Shown here one piece after another: positions 1 to 14,800 of a stretch of 62,000 bases of DNA. The first letter of the stretch is position 1, and each line of letters starts with the position of its first letter. The DNA comes from Branchiostoma floridae (taxonomy: Eukaryota; Chordata; Leptocardii; Amphioxiformes; Branchiostomatidae), in the NCBI RefSeq assembly GCF_000003815.2, contig NC_049984.1:12814003-12876002 (forward strand), written 5' to 3'. Under the pieces are notes generated by a model. The model was not told the origin of the DNA. It saw nothing but the letters and a program-made list of their open reading frames with translations, and made no database searches. Made by a program: the position numbers and the translations under genes.

Positions 1-3000
1 TAGTATTTTTTAAGCCTTCTTCAGTGTGTTTAACATGCTTTCCTATGGACAGACAGGCTGCCCTAACTTTGATGTCTGCCCAATAACTGTCATGTATGTG
101 TTGCCTGAATGGCTATAGTGACATCACAGTTGTAATTTGGCCTCCTTCCTGAAATCACTGCTGGATATTGCCAGGCCATAAGTGCAGCGAAAATGTCAGA
201 CACTCTTCACGGAGTCTATTTCAATTTTCAGCCAAGTTTTACTGCCCGCTAAATGATGTAGGCCATCACGTTTGCCCATTTGAGAAGGTCAGGGCCGACA
301 TCAACATTGATAAGTCTGTTGCCTACACCAATTAAACGGCTGTGTGATCTTGGGTTTTGATTCCAAGAAACTATTGATTCATCTTTAGTAATTCACAGGG
401 GCCGGGGAAGCCCTACAGACAAAGGTTCATTTGAGAAACACTTTCAGTTAGGACCTGGAGGTAGATGTGCTTTTAGCCAACCTGACCTTTTTTTTACGTT
501 TGAGGATGCATGATTGTGATTAATGTCTTCAAGGATGTTGTCTTAACTTTGACGAGTTTTCATAAGAAGTCATCATACCAGATTGAAACAGCACTGTCCC
601 TGAACGTAATGTGCTTTTGGAGGACTCCATGCCATCAGTCAACTGTCACCTTTTAACCCTTGACCAGCAATAGAGTACCTGCCTCAGTTGCAGTGTGTTA
701 TCAGGCATGTACAGGAGTTGTTGTCTTGTAGTTATGGTAGAATTGACTGCTGTTTCTGTTAGATGGTTGGTCACTATTGTCAGAATTTCCTCTATTGAGC
801 ATCTTTTGGACACAATATTTTTAATCTTTTATGGTAACACAGTGAATGTGATATGTTCTGTTTAAGTGCTTGTTAAAGCTGGATTCCAACTTGCCAATTG
901 TCTCACTGTGGGGGTATGGCCAGGTTTTCTGGAGGAGCTTTGTCCACTGTGGACACATGTGGACACATACAATAATTGTTGCAGTAATAAATCCAACAAG
1001 AACTTCTGGACATGTGCAGCTTAATATGAACTGCAAATTTGAAGCACTGAGTTTTCTCCCATATCGTTTTCCTTGCAGCAAACGTATCATAAAAGACTGT
1101 AAATTCCATATGTTTTATTTATGCTGATGGAGAACATCAAAGTATTCATAGTCAAAGCCATTTTGGAAATTGTGAAATGTGGCTTCATGGAGTTATGGAT
1201 GATAGTCATCAAGACTGACCCTTGTATTGAGTTGTATCATTGTGAATAAAGATGGGTTTGTATCAGGGGAGTGTGTTGACAATGGATTTTACTGCCATTT
1301 AGCCCTGACTGATGTTGATTATGGTTTATGTTCGTATGGAAAACCATGATTTATAGTAAGTATAGGGCCAGACACACTCCAGTACCCTCCGTAATCCCAT
1401 TTTATGGTGATAGAATGGCCAGCTCCTAGCCCACCACTAGCCTGACCTATATTCCTTGCCCAGAGGGCCAAATGGTGAATTATGTACATCTTAAATGCTG
1501 CACCTCTGGATGTCACCTTTGTTTCTGACTTATTTAACAGCCATTTCTGTGTGAAGGCCTTATAGGTATAAGGCATATTCCAGAAAAGATCCAAGCGATC
1601 AGATGTAAAATCAAATTGTATTATACCATGTTGTGCTTTATTATGATTCATGTCGACTCTGAATAACATTGTTGATAAGTTAAAGGTAAGGGTTAATAGC
1701 CTTTTGACTTTGAGACTTTGAGATAGTATTTGAAGGTGGAGCCTTCACCACCCAGTCATTTGACATCACAATGTTGATTAAGAGACATCAACTGTTATGA
1801 TTATCTTCATCCTGTGTGAGGCATAAAGAGTTCTATTTTAGCTGCTTTTTATTCATTGTGACAAATCTTTAGATTATAACAACAGTTTTCTTGTATAGAT
1901 TTATCTCAAAATTTCAGTGCATTTGCACATTGTCTCTTTTGTCCCAACCATAGACTTCTCTGGATGCTATTTCTTCATTAAAAATCTCACAATGTCCATT
2001 CTGAAGATAAGAACACTTTGTATGCAGCTTAACCCTTGGCAATTTGCAGTCTTGAATTTGCACAGCCACTGATTACATTTTGAGGTCTGTGGAGTGCAGT
2101 GGTCCCTGTCATCTACCTGTTGCCAATTGATCAAATTTTCTAGTTCACAAGTAGATACTGTAAGAGGGAAAATGTTCTCAGTGGTTTATGTTTGCAGTTT
2201 TCAGATGACCGCTTCAAAGCAAACCAGTTAAAACTACTGTGAAAAGAAGTTTTTCTGCTGTCTGCCTGCCTACCCCTTTGTTTTAACCGCAGACTTAATG
2301 CCTCCACAATTGTCTCCCTAACTCAAAATTATATTCCCACAAACATTTTCTCTTTTCGAGTTGCTAGCTATAGCACTTGAAATGACAATTTCTACTTAAT
2401 GTTGTTTCCTATTGGCTGGTTGCATTAACCTTCAGGGTTAAGATGCTGCTTTGCTTGTAAGTAGTGTCCCTGTTAGTTTTGGTTGATAGAATCTACATCT
2501 ACATACCTTCACTAAATGTAGACTGGATACCATCCTGATAGGGCTTGTCTTTTTCACTAGTACATGTGTAGACGATTATCAGTTCAAAACCAATATGAAC
2601 CTAACCTGGATGACCTCCAGGCTACAGATGAACAACAAATTTTGAAAAGATATCACCAAGAAGTTGTGCATTGGGAAAAAAAACAATAGGAATTAGGGAT
2701 GACACATTTTGCATGGTTTAGATGGGATTTTGTCCCTGTCCTTGGTGCTGAACTGGAAATCCCTGCCATATTTGCAGTTAATGACTTGTGAAAATGGAAT
2801 ATTTCAATCACTAGGTGAGACTGCTTGTCTGTTTGGGTGTGGATATGTAGTTATGTGAATATTTCAGAGTGGGATCCTGGCAGAAATGGTGAAGTGGGAT
2901 ACTTAGAGTCTTGGAAGCTTTGCCTCTAGTCCAGTAGCGAGATAGGAAGGGATTACGTGCAAGTGGAGCATGGATTTATGACTCATGGCTATACCCACAC

Positions 3001-5842
3001 AGTAATGTCAGGTCATTAGGGGTGCCATTTAGAGCTTGTCACAATGATGTTCAGCCATTTGTATCAGGCTCTTGTTCAGACCTGTGATATTCCCATCACT
3101 GTCACATTGGTCCCTTTTCATTCTAAGTGTGATACATCTCTACCAAGGAGACCTAGAAGTTGTGCAGTAAAAATTATTTCATTTCTTAAAGTTCTGTTTG
3201 TTGAGGCAGTTATCCAATGCTGATTGTCAGCCTGCCAAAGTAAATGAGGACAATCCATATAGCTTCGTCCTTACTACTCAGTTGAGCCATGGTGCAGTAA
3301 AGCCATGCAGCATGCCATGCATCTTTCATGTGTCAGATCTTACAGTGGTGGCTTACCTGGATTAGAATTCATCCTTGCGTGCTTCCACAGGGCTCCATTG
3401 TCTCTGCAATTGAGTGCAGAGGGCAGCTAGTGTTAAATCTTGGCCAATTTTTGTCGCTCTGTTACACTATAAGTGATTTCAGAATCGTATAACAAATTGG
3501 CAAGGGGTCTTGAAGTAATAGCCTTATTTTTGAGTGTATGCCTGTATGTATCCTGTTTCAGCTCTAGCATTCTAGCAGGTATAGTTTTAACCTGATGATT
3601 AGTTATTACATACATGTTAAAAATACTAGTCATGATGCATGCAAGCTTTTACCATACTTCCTCTTCTAATTTGATAACCCTTGGATGTTGCAGTTTCATT
3701 TCAAGGTTTCTTGACTGCTCTGAACTTAAAAGATTACAGCCATAAGCTTGTTCAGGTAGCACAAATTGATACACAATGGATCATACTGAAAACCCCTTTA
3801 CACGTAGCAGTGATTTCTTATCCTCCTAAAATAGATATTACAGCGAAAATGGACGTATTGCACTATGTTCAGGGCCTTGTTACAAATGTGTATAAAAAAC
3901 ATATTTTACTTGAACTTTGGAATAAGCAAATCGTGTAAAATGTTTCTCAAAAATTTTTATTAAAATTACTTTCTCATGCCCCTCATATTGGTCTCTATCC
4001 TGGTGCGCCTACACAGTGGAATTATTTTCAAGGGGCAAAGACTACATTCTATTGTGTTTTTCGGGATTGACGGCCACATTGTAAGTAATTAAAACATGAT
4101 TTTTAAGATAAAAGTGGGTGGAGTCACTAAAAGATAATGGTAGCCCCCCCCCCCCCCTCCGATAACAGCAAAAAAAAATGACAGTGATGAACTGTCCGGG
4201 GCTAACTGCTGACTCGAAACCTTTCCCTCATGGCCCATGATGGACAACTTCCCTATCCTAACAAATCATGTGTTATATTGATGGCTGTGAAGGGCAATGC
4301 ACCTGACCCCTCCATATTTTGTACTGCGTTTGACAAGAGGCAGCTCTGTGATGAACGACCCTTGAAGTCAAAATCGGCAACGGTTGTGGCTGAATAACAC
4401 ACTTCTGTAAGTTTGCTAATGTTTTTGATCCAAGGGTACTGGTAAATGATAACTTTTATAAGTGATGTGTCAACCAGATAAGGACAAAACTTTTAACCAA
4501 TTTCACACATGATTGATAAGTGATCAATATTCCTATTTAAGATAGTCTTGTCAGAAATTAATTTCATTGATCTTGTTTCAGAGTTTTGCAAACAAATTCA
4601 TTCCGTGAAGGTGTTTTTTGCACACAAAACTGTAGGTTCCGTAATTAAAAGTGTACTCATCACAAATAACGTCATATTCATACTATTGATATTCAAAGTT
4701 CCTGCCACCTTGTTTATTTATTGTGCTTTACTATACAAATGTAACAGTGGAGGTATGTTAGAACAGGTCTGACCAGTTGTTCAAAGCCACCATACCAACA
4801 AGAATATATAACAAGCATCATAACAAACATTTAAGATAAATGAATGTACAACGAGGGAGTAAACAAATGAGTTACATGGTAATGAAATTGACATAAAATG
4901 TAGCAACAGGAACAAGTAATTAGATCAAATCAACATGATAGTAATATAAAATGAAATACAGCAAAGTAGAATCAGCATAGCCTTGTAGCAAGGCAAGTGG
5001 AATATTTGCATAATAGTAAACCACACCACATACAAGGCTGCTCTTAACTGTAGAGTGGGTATCCCTCGTGTAACAGGCATTTTCCTGCTTGTACACATAT
5101 GTTCAAACATTTCTCTTGGGGCAAAAGATTGATTGAACATGTTGGCTAAGACCAATGTTCCTTGCCATAAAGCCTGATGTACGTGGGAGATGACGTACAT
5201 GTGTGGATCCATGCAGTATTTTGATCAGAACGGACGCAGGAGACACTCGGCTTGACGTGGGTGTGCCCTAGTCTCACAGCAACAAGTTATCAGCCACATG
5301 CAGGCAATAGCCTCTCCACTGGACTAAAATTGTCATTTGGGGTTGTAACCGCTCGTTTGGAAGGCTGAGGTACAAAAGGGGTTGTCTATGCCCTGAATGA
5401 AAAGAACGCTCCGTTGCATCAGGTAGCCACTGGTGTACAGCATGTCCCAACTTGAGGTCAGTGACCTTGCCAGGAAGACTAGCTGTCCATGGATCATACC
5501 ATACTACATGCAGGAAAGGGGGGTGTACATACTGCTAGGGTTTCCCATAAACCAAAATTAGACAAATCCATCAAAATGATCTTGAGCTACAGCTATAAAC
5601 ACACAAGCACCACTATATGTCTAGGAGCAATCCATAACTCCCAAAGATAATTAGAGTACTAGTATCTCCCTTTGCAGAAGTTGTTAAATAAAATGTTAAC
5701 ACTATAATAACAGTTGTCCAGCCACCTTTCTTTCCTATCTATTGCATTATGAACAAGTCACAAGTCAACTTGCCATTCTCTTGTTGAGATATTCTCATTC
5801 GCAATGACTAATTATGTATTTTGTTTATTTTTCCTCTTGCAG
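1..5842 (+). other. GLG1: Probable GLG1 intron upstream of the first visible exon
   Basis: No exon was recognised here. I looked for the Cys-rich segment that precedes the LWNYK-like stretch in vertebrates and did not find it, so that exon probably lies before the window. The stretch is AT-rich, with a run of about 15 C near 4146-4160 and a short A run just after. One unit of the repeat also found in the PDPR 3' UTRs (CTGTCCTTGGTGCTGAAC) sits at about 2737-2754. The open frames here are short and have no recognisable domain. Confidence 0.6.
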
Positions 5843-5875
5843 AAGGATGATGACCTATCACCAGACTGTCACCAT
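5843..5875 (+). CDS. GLG1: GLG1 exon 1 in window (33 bp microexon)
   Basis: This exon is bounded by ttgcag and gtgagt, is 33 bp long and phase 0 at both ends, and encodes KDDDLSPDCHH. It matches the vertebrate segment ending in Cys-Asn/His-His directly before the LWNYK stretch, which is where exon 2 begins. It is isolated by 7.3 kb from exon 2, so support rests on splice sites, phase and collinearity. Confidence 0.8.
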
Positions 5876-8800
5876 GTGAGTACCCTCCCTTTTTAACTGT
5901 CACTCAATGTCAATGTGTGTGTCAAGTCTCGTGAAGGGCAGTGCAGAAAAACATGTATTGTAACTAAAAATTGTGGTTTTATATTTGACCTCATACAGTG
6001 AAATTGTGATGCGGTGAATACTTGATATTTGTTTTTAATACTACATTACCTAATTGTTTGAACACAGCAAAAACCTTCACAAAAAAGCCACTGTGAAATT
6101 ATAATTATACTGCCATCTACATGTGCCTTTTTTTATATAGGATGCCAGTTTGGATACAAAGTTTGAAGTACACTAAGTCTTATAAATATCTATCCCCATA
6201 CCCACATTATAAAACTTGAGCTTAATGGATGTAATGCAGACATGATGCTATCATCCATTAGCTCTGGTTCAGTAGAAGCCAGTTCACATCTGTACCATCC
6301 CAGCATTACTCTGCTGCACGTTAGAGGCCCATTCAACAAAGTTTCCATCAGTACTGCAACTGAATCCATCAGGAGAACTTACCTACAGTGGGCATATGGA
6401 CAGTGGGAGGATAAAAAGATCTGCTATTTCTGGGCACGACTTTAGCCGAGCATGTTGCATCGTTTGCCTGATAAACGACACCTGGAGGCAAAGCACTATC
6501 ATTGAGATTCCTGTGCACACACACGACTGTGGAATTTATACCAGTACTTCTCCCTCCCACATTATCCCCTGCACTGGCACCAAGGGAGTTGTAGAAGTTC
6601 TCACTAACACTGTTGTAGGAGTGATGCACAGTACCTGTGTAGGCGGGACTACGTGTATGGATCAGCTCTCAGTTTAAAGACTTTTTTGTGGCACATGCAC
6701 ATGGTAGACTTACCACCATGAAATTGGAAGTCATATTTTAACAAGCAGTTGTCTGTGCATCTGTGTGTCTGTTCGTAGCCAAGATAACTCAAACATCAGG
6801 ATGGATCGGTTTTATGTTTGGTGTGGTCATCATCATATCGTTATTATGGTTTTAGATTTGGTGTGAAGTTAGGCTGTGACAAAACCTGGCAGTGATTAGA
6901 CTATTGGCCCTCTGGGAGATTACTTTAGCACTGCAGCAGAACGTTTGTTCTGGACATGTTTTAGTCATGATTTTTTTGGTTATAAATAGCTCTCAAGGTC
7001 CCAAACATTGGAGAGTGGGATGAATCTACTGCCATAACACTGATGGAATGGTGTATTGGTAATTCCGCAGGCGAAGTGTGGGTCCAAAACAAGTTGCCCA
7101 TTTCTTCCAATGCATGATACAAGTCATTACTCCCTTGGCTTGCTTTATGTGTGGGAGGTGTGCCCCTGGGCTGGTTTGGCCTTGTAACTACTTTACGCCA
7201 TGTGTTTATGGGCGTCAATGTTTCGTATTCAGTACATAGCAGACTTTTTTTTTTTACTAAAGCCATACTGATTTCATTTTGGGGGTGACATCCTCTGGGC
7301 ACATGATGCAACTGATGCGAGCATTCAAAAATAAATTGGGGGAAAAAGTAAAGTTGCGTTCATTTTGAAATCAGGAAGGTAGAACAAATAACTAAACACA
7401 CAGACATTGTTGATTTTGCAGCCTTTTTGTATGATGTCCTGTGTAGACTATAGTGGCAAATGTTTCCTTTTTTGGAAATGGAATAAGGTTGATGCACAAA
7501 CAGGTGTCATCTATATAATCAAGACAGTGTTGTTGATGAATTGCAAAATGATAATCATTGTTGAAGATGTACATTAAGTATATTTACTATATGATGAATG
7601 CAAAGCGTTGAAAGGTAGATGACTTGAAGGGCTCAAGTTGCATACCAGTGCTAGGAAGATAATTCAATAAAACTGGTCTCTTGGCAATTCACCAATCTTG
7701 CCATTTGAATTCTAACATTGTGAACCTGTTATTAACCAACCTGGTAGAGATGTTAAGTAAGAATCCAACCGAGGAAGTAACTGCATGAACGTGCATAATT
7801 GTCTTGGGATAATCATAGAACTTACGAAACATAAGAGCAGAATTCATTCAACTTTCCTGGAGCAGCCAGCCAAAAATAAGTGTCTCACATGTAGTTATTC
7901 CTGTCTGCAGTGGCTTTATGGATGACAATGATGGAGCAAGGTTTTTGCCAAGGAAAGTGTTTGATTATTGTAGGTCTTATGTAAATGCCATCCATGCATC
8001 ATTCCAACATGCCTGCTGTGATGGTAGGCAGAGAGAGAGAGAGGAGAGCAGTCTTTTAGACATGCAGGCGTACAGGCGCACAGGCGCACATTGTATGGCC
8101 TGTTAAAAGAAATAACTGAAATTGTACGCCCTTACACTGCATCCTTTAACAAGTATGAAATTTTCATTGACCAGGGATGCTACAGGTCACATGTGGCCTG
8201 TCTGACAGTAAATTTTCTTCAAATTTGCACCTCAAATATAGGAAATGGTGTTTCACAGAGTTATAAATTTAAAAGTTTTCTGAGTGAGGATGTCCCCAGA
8301 CCCCCTACAATACTCGCACCTGCAGCGCTCGCCTAACATCAAGAAATTTGAACACCCTATGAAAATCCTAGCTATAACAAAACAAATTAATTTACCATTA
8401 ATTTAAGTTGCCAGCTCTCCTAAATTTATTGTTCAGCATATTCAAGATTGCCCCATGCAGACCCTCAATCACATAAAAAATGTTTCTGTTCCAGTGTATC
8501 TGTCGGCCACAACGATAGTATCCAAAAACTAACATTGCGTTTCTTCCTGTCTGAAGAAGACTTGGATACCTCTGTGATCCATCCCAGTGATCATTTTTGT
8601 CATCTTTATTGATTCTCGGGTCACTTAGTGGATCTCAGAAAGACACATGCGAATCCAATCAATCAGTATGAAGCAACTAATGTGCGCAGCAATCATCTAG
8701 CATTAACAAACTTGAAGAATAAGTTGGCAAAACCTCTGATCAATCTAGAAGGAGTTTTTATGGAAAGATGTTTCAGGAAAGATTGTAGAACACAGGGTAA

Positions 8801-11800
8801 ATATGAAAAAGGAAAAATTGAGATGTCATCATTTTATCCTGAGATCAATGTCATGTTTCTGATAACGATTGTGAAAAAACTTGAATTAGTTTGTCTATTG
8901 CAACAGAAGGGAGGAGAACTGTCGAAGAATGACTTCTACAGCATTGCCATGGCTCTGATGTCAGATAGAAAATCTTTATGACCCTCGGTAGGTTTTTCCA
9001 AGGGTTGGTTGAGTAACTGAAAACTCAAAATTTTTTTCCTAGGCTTAATTGGGACTACCGTGAATGTAATCCTGAATGTTGAATAGAACTAAAAGTCCAG
9101 ATAAGGCTGTTTTATGGAAATATGCATTATCTGAGACAGCCCCTTCCATGCTAAGTTCAAGCTCCTCATGAGCCAAATTACTGTAGCCCTCTGCAGAAAC
9201 TGAAGAAGTTCCCATTATTCATGTTGTAAAAGGGTTGCAAACATTTGACTATTGATTTTATTTTATTGTGATATGTTGGTTCCAACTGAGATCTCCCAGC
9301 CCTGCTGTGGCAAATACATCTTGTTTGGTCTGTTAAACTAGTCCTTGCCCCTGGCTATTATCATATTGTTGTTGACTGAAATCACAGGGGATTTACCATT
9401 CCCACTTGACTTCACAGAAGGATTCTTCTGTGGGTCCTTCTGTGGGTGTTTTGCAAAATGCCGGAATGTGATGGACATGAATTAAAGCAGTTTACAGTGG
9501 CAAGCAAACTTGGAGGGATTTACTCTGGCAAATTTTTTAAAGAAATTCAACTGAAAGCTGCTACAAAATTTTCAGCACCATGGACAAAGATATGAATAAG
9601 GCTGTAAATGAAGTATGTTTTATCATGTTGTGACTTGTCATGAAAAAATGCAACATGGGCATATGTGATGCTATGACCTTGAACTACCGTCAGGCACAAC
9701 CTTTAACCTTAAAGGATGAACCTTTAGAGAGTAGACAGCATGCAGAACAATGATCACCTGAACATTCTTTCCTCAGTATAGCTGCTATGGATATTTTTCC
9801 ATTTCAAAAATTACAATTTCACTGACAATGTGGGGTGTATCAATTGTTAGGGTAAATAAGGTTAATGTGCTATGGTTTTATATTTTATGAACTTGACACC
9901 ACATATGGAATTGTTATGTAATAATTTGTGTTATAGCATATCTGGTGTATGTGGAGATTCTTGTACAAAGACAACATGGAGAGAAGGTTCATATGTGAGG
10001 ATGATTGATGTTTTAAAGATTTTGTATATTATTCTTTCACACAAAGTACAATTTTTCTGTCAGTCTATGATCCTTCTCAAGTTGAAATGACCCAAAACCT
10101 ACATGTCTGTCAGATGACATGAATGGAAGAGTGACATATGCCATGAGTCAAAGGTGCCCGGCAGTCAGTACGGGGCATTGGCCATCTACAGTTGGGCTCA
10201 TCCACCATCCTTCAACCAAGACGGGGGCTGATACTGACTACCTGGCACCTTTGACCTTTTTTCTGACATCACACGTCTGGTCAGGTGATGTAGTGTTTGT
10301 TATTTCAGCTTGAGAAGGCACAGAGGACTGATTAAAAGCTTGTTGGTAAAAGCTTTACTTCATGTATGGGAAAAACATATGAAATCTACACATTACTAGA
10401 CAAAACCCTGTGTGGGGCATGACATCTAGGACAAACTCAGATTGAGGTCTTACCCCAGTAGATATCTTCACAATTGAAGGAAGTCTATAGTGATTCATCG
10501 CTGAGTCATCTGTATCTGTATCTATAGAGCCGGTATAACTGCTGTTTGGCGTAACACACCAGCTTCGCAGGCGCGCGGGGCAGCAGCAGCTGGTTATATT
10601 ACACCGAACGACCGAGTCATGGTAGGACCGAGTCATGGTAGAACCCTGCATTTTGAAAAAGCATCTCCCACCTTGAAGTATAATAAAAGCTTGACATACT
10701 CCGGAGCTCTTCTGAAGCCCTTTCTGGCAGTGACATATGGCTTGGATCACTGCAAGAAATTGAACCACAGGCAAAAATATGGGGGAGGAGAGGCGTAGCA
10801 TGTATTGCAATAACATCACTTAGAATGGGTGGCCAGTTCAGGCCATGATGTATGAAAAGTATTACGCTGTCAGCCAGGTGGACAGTAACACCACTTAAGA
10901 TTTGTTGCCTTCTGTTGTAAAACGGTTTCTATGTATGTGATTACCACTTGATAACTTATAGGGTGTCAGCCATTGTTGTATGGTTAGAAGTTAGAATTCA
11001 AACTGTTGTGGTAATTTGAAATAGCAATTTGTTTGAAAAAAAGATTGTAGGGAACCTGAGAGCTTACAAAATATACAATGTGATTTTGTATGTAGTACTG
11101 CTAGCTAATTTTTGTACATTTTTGTTTTTGTATATTCTATTTATAATTAATATAAAGGTGGATGTAGCTGACTTTCAGTCATTTAATGTAAGGTAATGCA
11201 TGAGAGAGTGTCCTGGCTTGTTAGTGATTCTGTATCGGTTGTCGGACTTTGATAATGAGAACAAATCAGACCTTGAGACGATGATGACAAAAGGGTCATC
11301 GATCGAGTGTGAAGGACAGTTTGTCAAGGAGTAATTCTACAAGGGAAACTGTCCATTTCTGTTTGAGGAAGTGTGAATTAATCAGACCTAACTATGTTAT
11401 CTTCTTGGAAGTGAGCTTTGAACACTGCTAGCTGGGGGGGAAACATCTGTTGCAGTTCCACATGATTGGGTCCCTACAAAGCCAGCTTGTTTCTCATTGA
11501 TGCTGATGTCAATTTGCTGAAGCAGGGTTTAAATCAGCCAGAGGGCGTAGTCTATATTGGTAGTCCACTGGGAGGCAACTATCACGGGGACGTACCAACC
11601 GTATGTGGGTCTTAATGCTGATGGTTAGTGACGATGGAACCACCAATCAAAGTTTAACTATTCCCCTGGACGATGCATGCCCACCCCCATGTGTCCTCTT
11701 TTGCATGATTCACCATGTATCAACATTAGATACCCCGCAATCGTCCTTTGCCAGACAATTGGGTGCACAGGAGAATGTAGTCTGTTAACTGTATATCATT

Positions 11801-14800
11801 GCTTTTGTCCAGGTTGTCAGCATTTGAACCCCACGGTTGTTGGATGATTGTTAAAGGTCAATAATGCCTAACCTTGCTGCCTAACTACCTTATCAATAGA
11901 GGATTGGATGCCAAACAGCTACTTCAGTATGCTAAGGGTTAGGCAAACTCGGGAAAGAAGCTCATAGCGTAAAGTTTAACAATCAGAAGGCAGAGGCGTC
12001 TTGTATTTCGAGGGCCGATTTCTTTACTTTTATTACAATTTTATGACAGATACTGTCACATTTTCAAGTTTATAAGGACTCTAGGGGCAACATGATTTGA
12101 AAAATAGACATTTGTTACTCTTAAAACTCCAGGCGGAATTGCAAATATTCCTTTTCCCTATTAAGTCTTCATGTATGAAGCAACTATATTGTTTTAGAAG
12201 CAAGTAATAAAATTGATGTGGCCATTTAAACCAATGTTTTATATGGATGTTGGCGGTTCATGTAGATAAATGATGTTACTTCAGGACATACCGTTTTACT
12301 TGCTTGTTTCTTCCAATAAATCTGTTCAACTTACTGCGTACAGTTTGCCAAGGGTTTCATGGAGATAAACATGTGAACAAAAGATGCCCAGGGCCACAGA
12401 GTATCAGGATATGGTAGAGGCTGAATGTTGAATGGAAGATGTATCATTTCTCTTCTGGTGATGCTGTTAATGTTGTATCTCCAGTCAAGCTTCTTCCCAC
12501 TAATGATGAGTCAGTACTAGAGATACAGTAGCACAAAATCATTAGGAACAGGTCCAAAACACTGGAACATCATTGTACTGATACCATAACTGTATAGACT
12601 TACAGTCAAATGTATAACTTAGGAAAGATGTGTTACTTCTGTCACAAAGATGAAAATTTAGCATTGGAAAGTGATCAGAATATTGTGTGGAGGTACGTTG
12701 AAATCAGCACCATCTTTGATTTGAGGTCCTCTCAAAAGCATCCATTGGGTTCTCTGCTTAAGATGCCTGAAGTCTAAATAAACATTCACTTCTCTGTTTA
12801 TTTATGTATCTGTCATCATACCTTACCATAGAAGACCACAAATTACATTGTCCAATTGTTCAGGTTGTACATGTATGGGTACTACCTAAACATCTGTACC
12901 AGCACCTGTACCTGACATTTACGTGCACATACATTGTCAGTACCCTCTTGCTAAGCTTACAGGACATGTACTTATTAATCCATGAGCCCTTTGTTGTACA
13001 TCTGTATCTGTAGCGGGTATAATCAGTCTTTGGTATAACGCACCAGCTTCATATGCACATGGAGTGGCAGCAGCTTGTTATACTGAACTGAATGACCTGT
13101 CATACCTTACCTTTACGTGTGTGTCTCCCCAGTTTCTGTGGGACTACAAGAGAAACCTAACCAAGGATATCCGGTTCGACCAAGCTGCCTATGAGGTTTG
13201 CAAGGAGCCACTTGCTAGGGTAAGCTGACTTTCTTTTTGTACCAATTGTTAAATGGCTGTATGGACATTTTCTTTCCTTATATTGTGTCAAGGGCTTGAT
13301 AAAAGTTTTAACCTGTAATTGGTCATATAACATAACATTTTAGTCCCAAGAGCCGACTTGAGGGTAAAGCCAAAAGATATTATAGTAACCTTTCAGGCGC
13401 ATATATAGTATATATACTTGTATATAGCAAAATATTATGATATGCTATACATAGTAGCCACCAAGATATGATATCCTGTATGTTGTCAATCATCTTTTTA
13501 CCTCTGGGAAGGAGGTTAACCTCTGAGGAACTGTTTATGGTGTTCACATTCAGGATCTAAACAGTGTTCACATTCAGGATCTATAACTCAAGATCATTTG
13601 GATTTGTATGAATTTATATGAGATTAAGAAAAAACATGATGAGTTTGGGCCCCCTAGAAGCATTTTCAGGTAATGCATCATATTTGTCATCTGTCTCTCC
13701 TCCCAGCTACCAGAGTGCAGCAACTTGGAGACAGGGCAGGGTCTAGTTATCAGCTGTCTCATGGACCACAAGGGCAACATCAGCAACCAGCAGTGTCACC
13801 AGTTCCTGGTCAAGATGACCAGTATCGTGTTCAGCGACTACCGCCTGGTGGAGAACTTTGTCAATGATTGCACAGCGGACATCCAGAAGTTCCAGTGTGG
13901 GAGGGTGATGTCAAGGGATGACGAGGTAAGGAGCACACCCCTGACATAGTGTCAATGGAATATCCCAGCCTTTGTGTCATTCAAGAAATTGGATAATGTT
14001 TGTTGTTAGGCCTAGGAATGTTGATGTTGGGTTTCCGATTACTTTCTTGAAAAAATCGTTGTTGGAAGTACTAGGTATAAAATTCTCAAAATGTCCAATT
14101 GTAAGAAGCCGCTTCCTTATTTGTGCTTATCTTATGTATAATTAATGGTAATAATCTGAAAGTGTAAAATTCTATAGAACATATACATGTATATAGAACT
14201 TCAGTAACTTTTTTCCAGGTATTTTTGGAATGTCAGTTTCATTCCCTTTTAGATTGATCCAGTCTGTACAGAACTGTAGTGAGGCTGCAGTTCTGTCAAG
14301 TGTCACCAGGAGTTCAATTGTCTGGACTGTGAACATTGGTGTCTCCAAGTGTCTGTTAACATTTTGCCATGTCACATTATCTTCTTTATCTCAGAGTCAA
14401 ATTGATCACACTCAAGGGTATGTGATCAACTGTCTTCAGAAAAGAATTGGAAAAAAGGATGGTCTTGAGCAAAGCTGCATGAAACAGGTCCTGAGAATAG
14501 GCGAACTTTCTGCCGATGACTACCATGAAGTAAGTCTGAGTCGGGTGGCAGGCAGAGAAGGCAGACAAATGGCCAGAACCATGATCACAACCTGCTAACA
14601 TCATGCTTACCTCCACAGTACCAATTTACACACATTCTCCTCTACATGTACATGCCGGCTACCCTGTCAGTACACATGTAACATGTCAGCATGTAGCACA
14701 TGGTCTATTCTCCTAAAATCCTAGTCATCTTGACTACCTTTGCCAAGAAAGTTTCAATGGAATGTTATAAGTATCGGGTGTATTTGCAGCCTATATAGGT

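Larger units (their letters stand above)
5876..13132 (+). other. GLG1: Long GLG1 intron (7.3 kb)
   Basis: No coding exon was recognised. It contains SINE-like copies near 10508-10620 and 13004-13115 (listed separately), a GA-rich and GCAGGCGCACA-type short tandem stretch at about 8030-8092, and otherwise unremarkable AT-rich sequence. Open frames such as 8628-8981 (+) and 10355-10819 (-) have no family resemblance; the second overlaps a repeat. Confidence 0.7.

Noticed and set aside
4144-4175. C-run and A-run as a regulatory element
   Set aside because: Simple homopolymer tracts with no other support.
8628-8981. 117-codon open frame on the plus strand
   Set aside because: AT-rich intronic sequence, no recognisable motif, no splice context, and it lies inside the long GLG1 intron.
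10355-10819. 154-codon open frame on the minus strand
   Set aside because: It overlaps the SINE-like element at 10508-10625, and its composition follows the repeat; no domain is seen.
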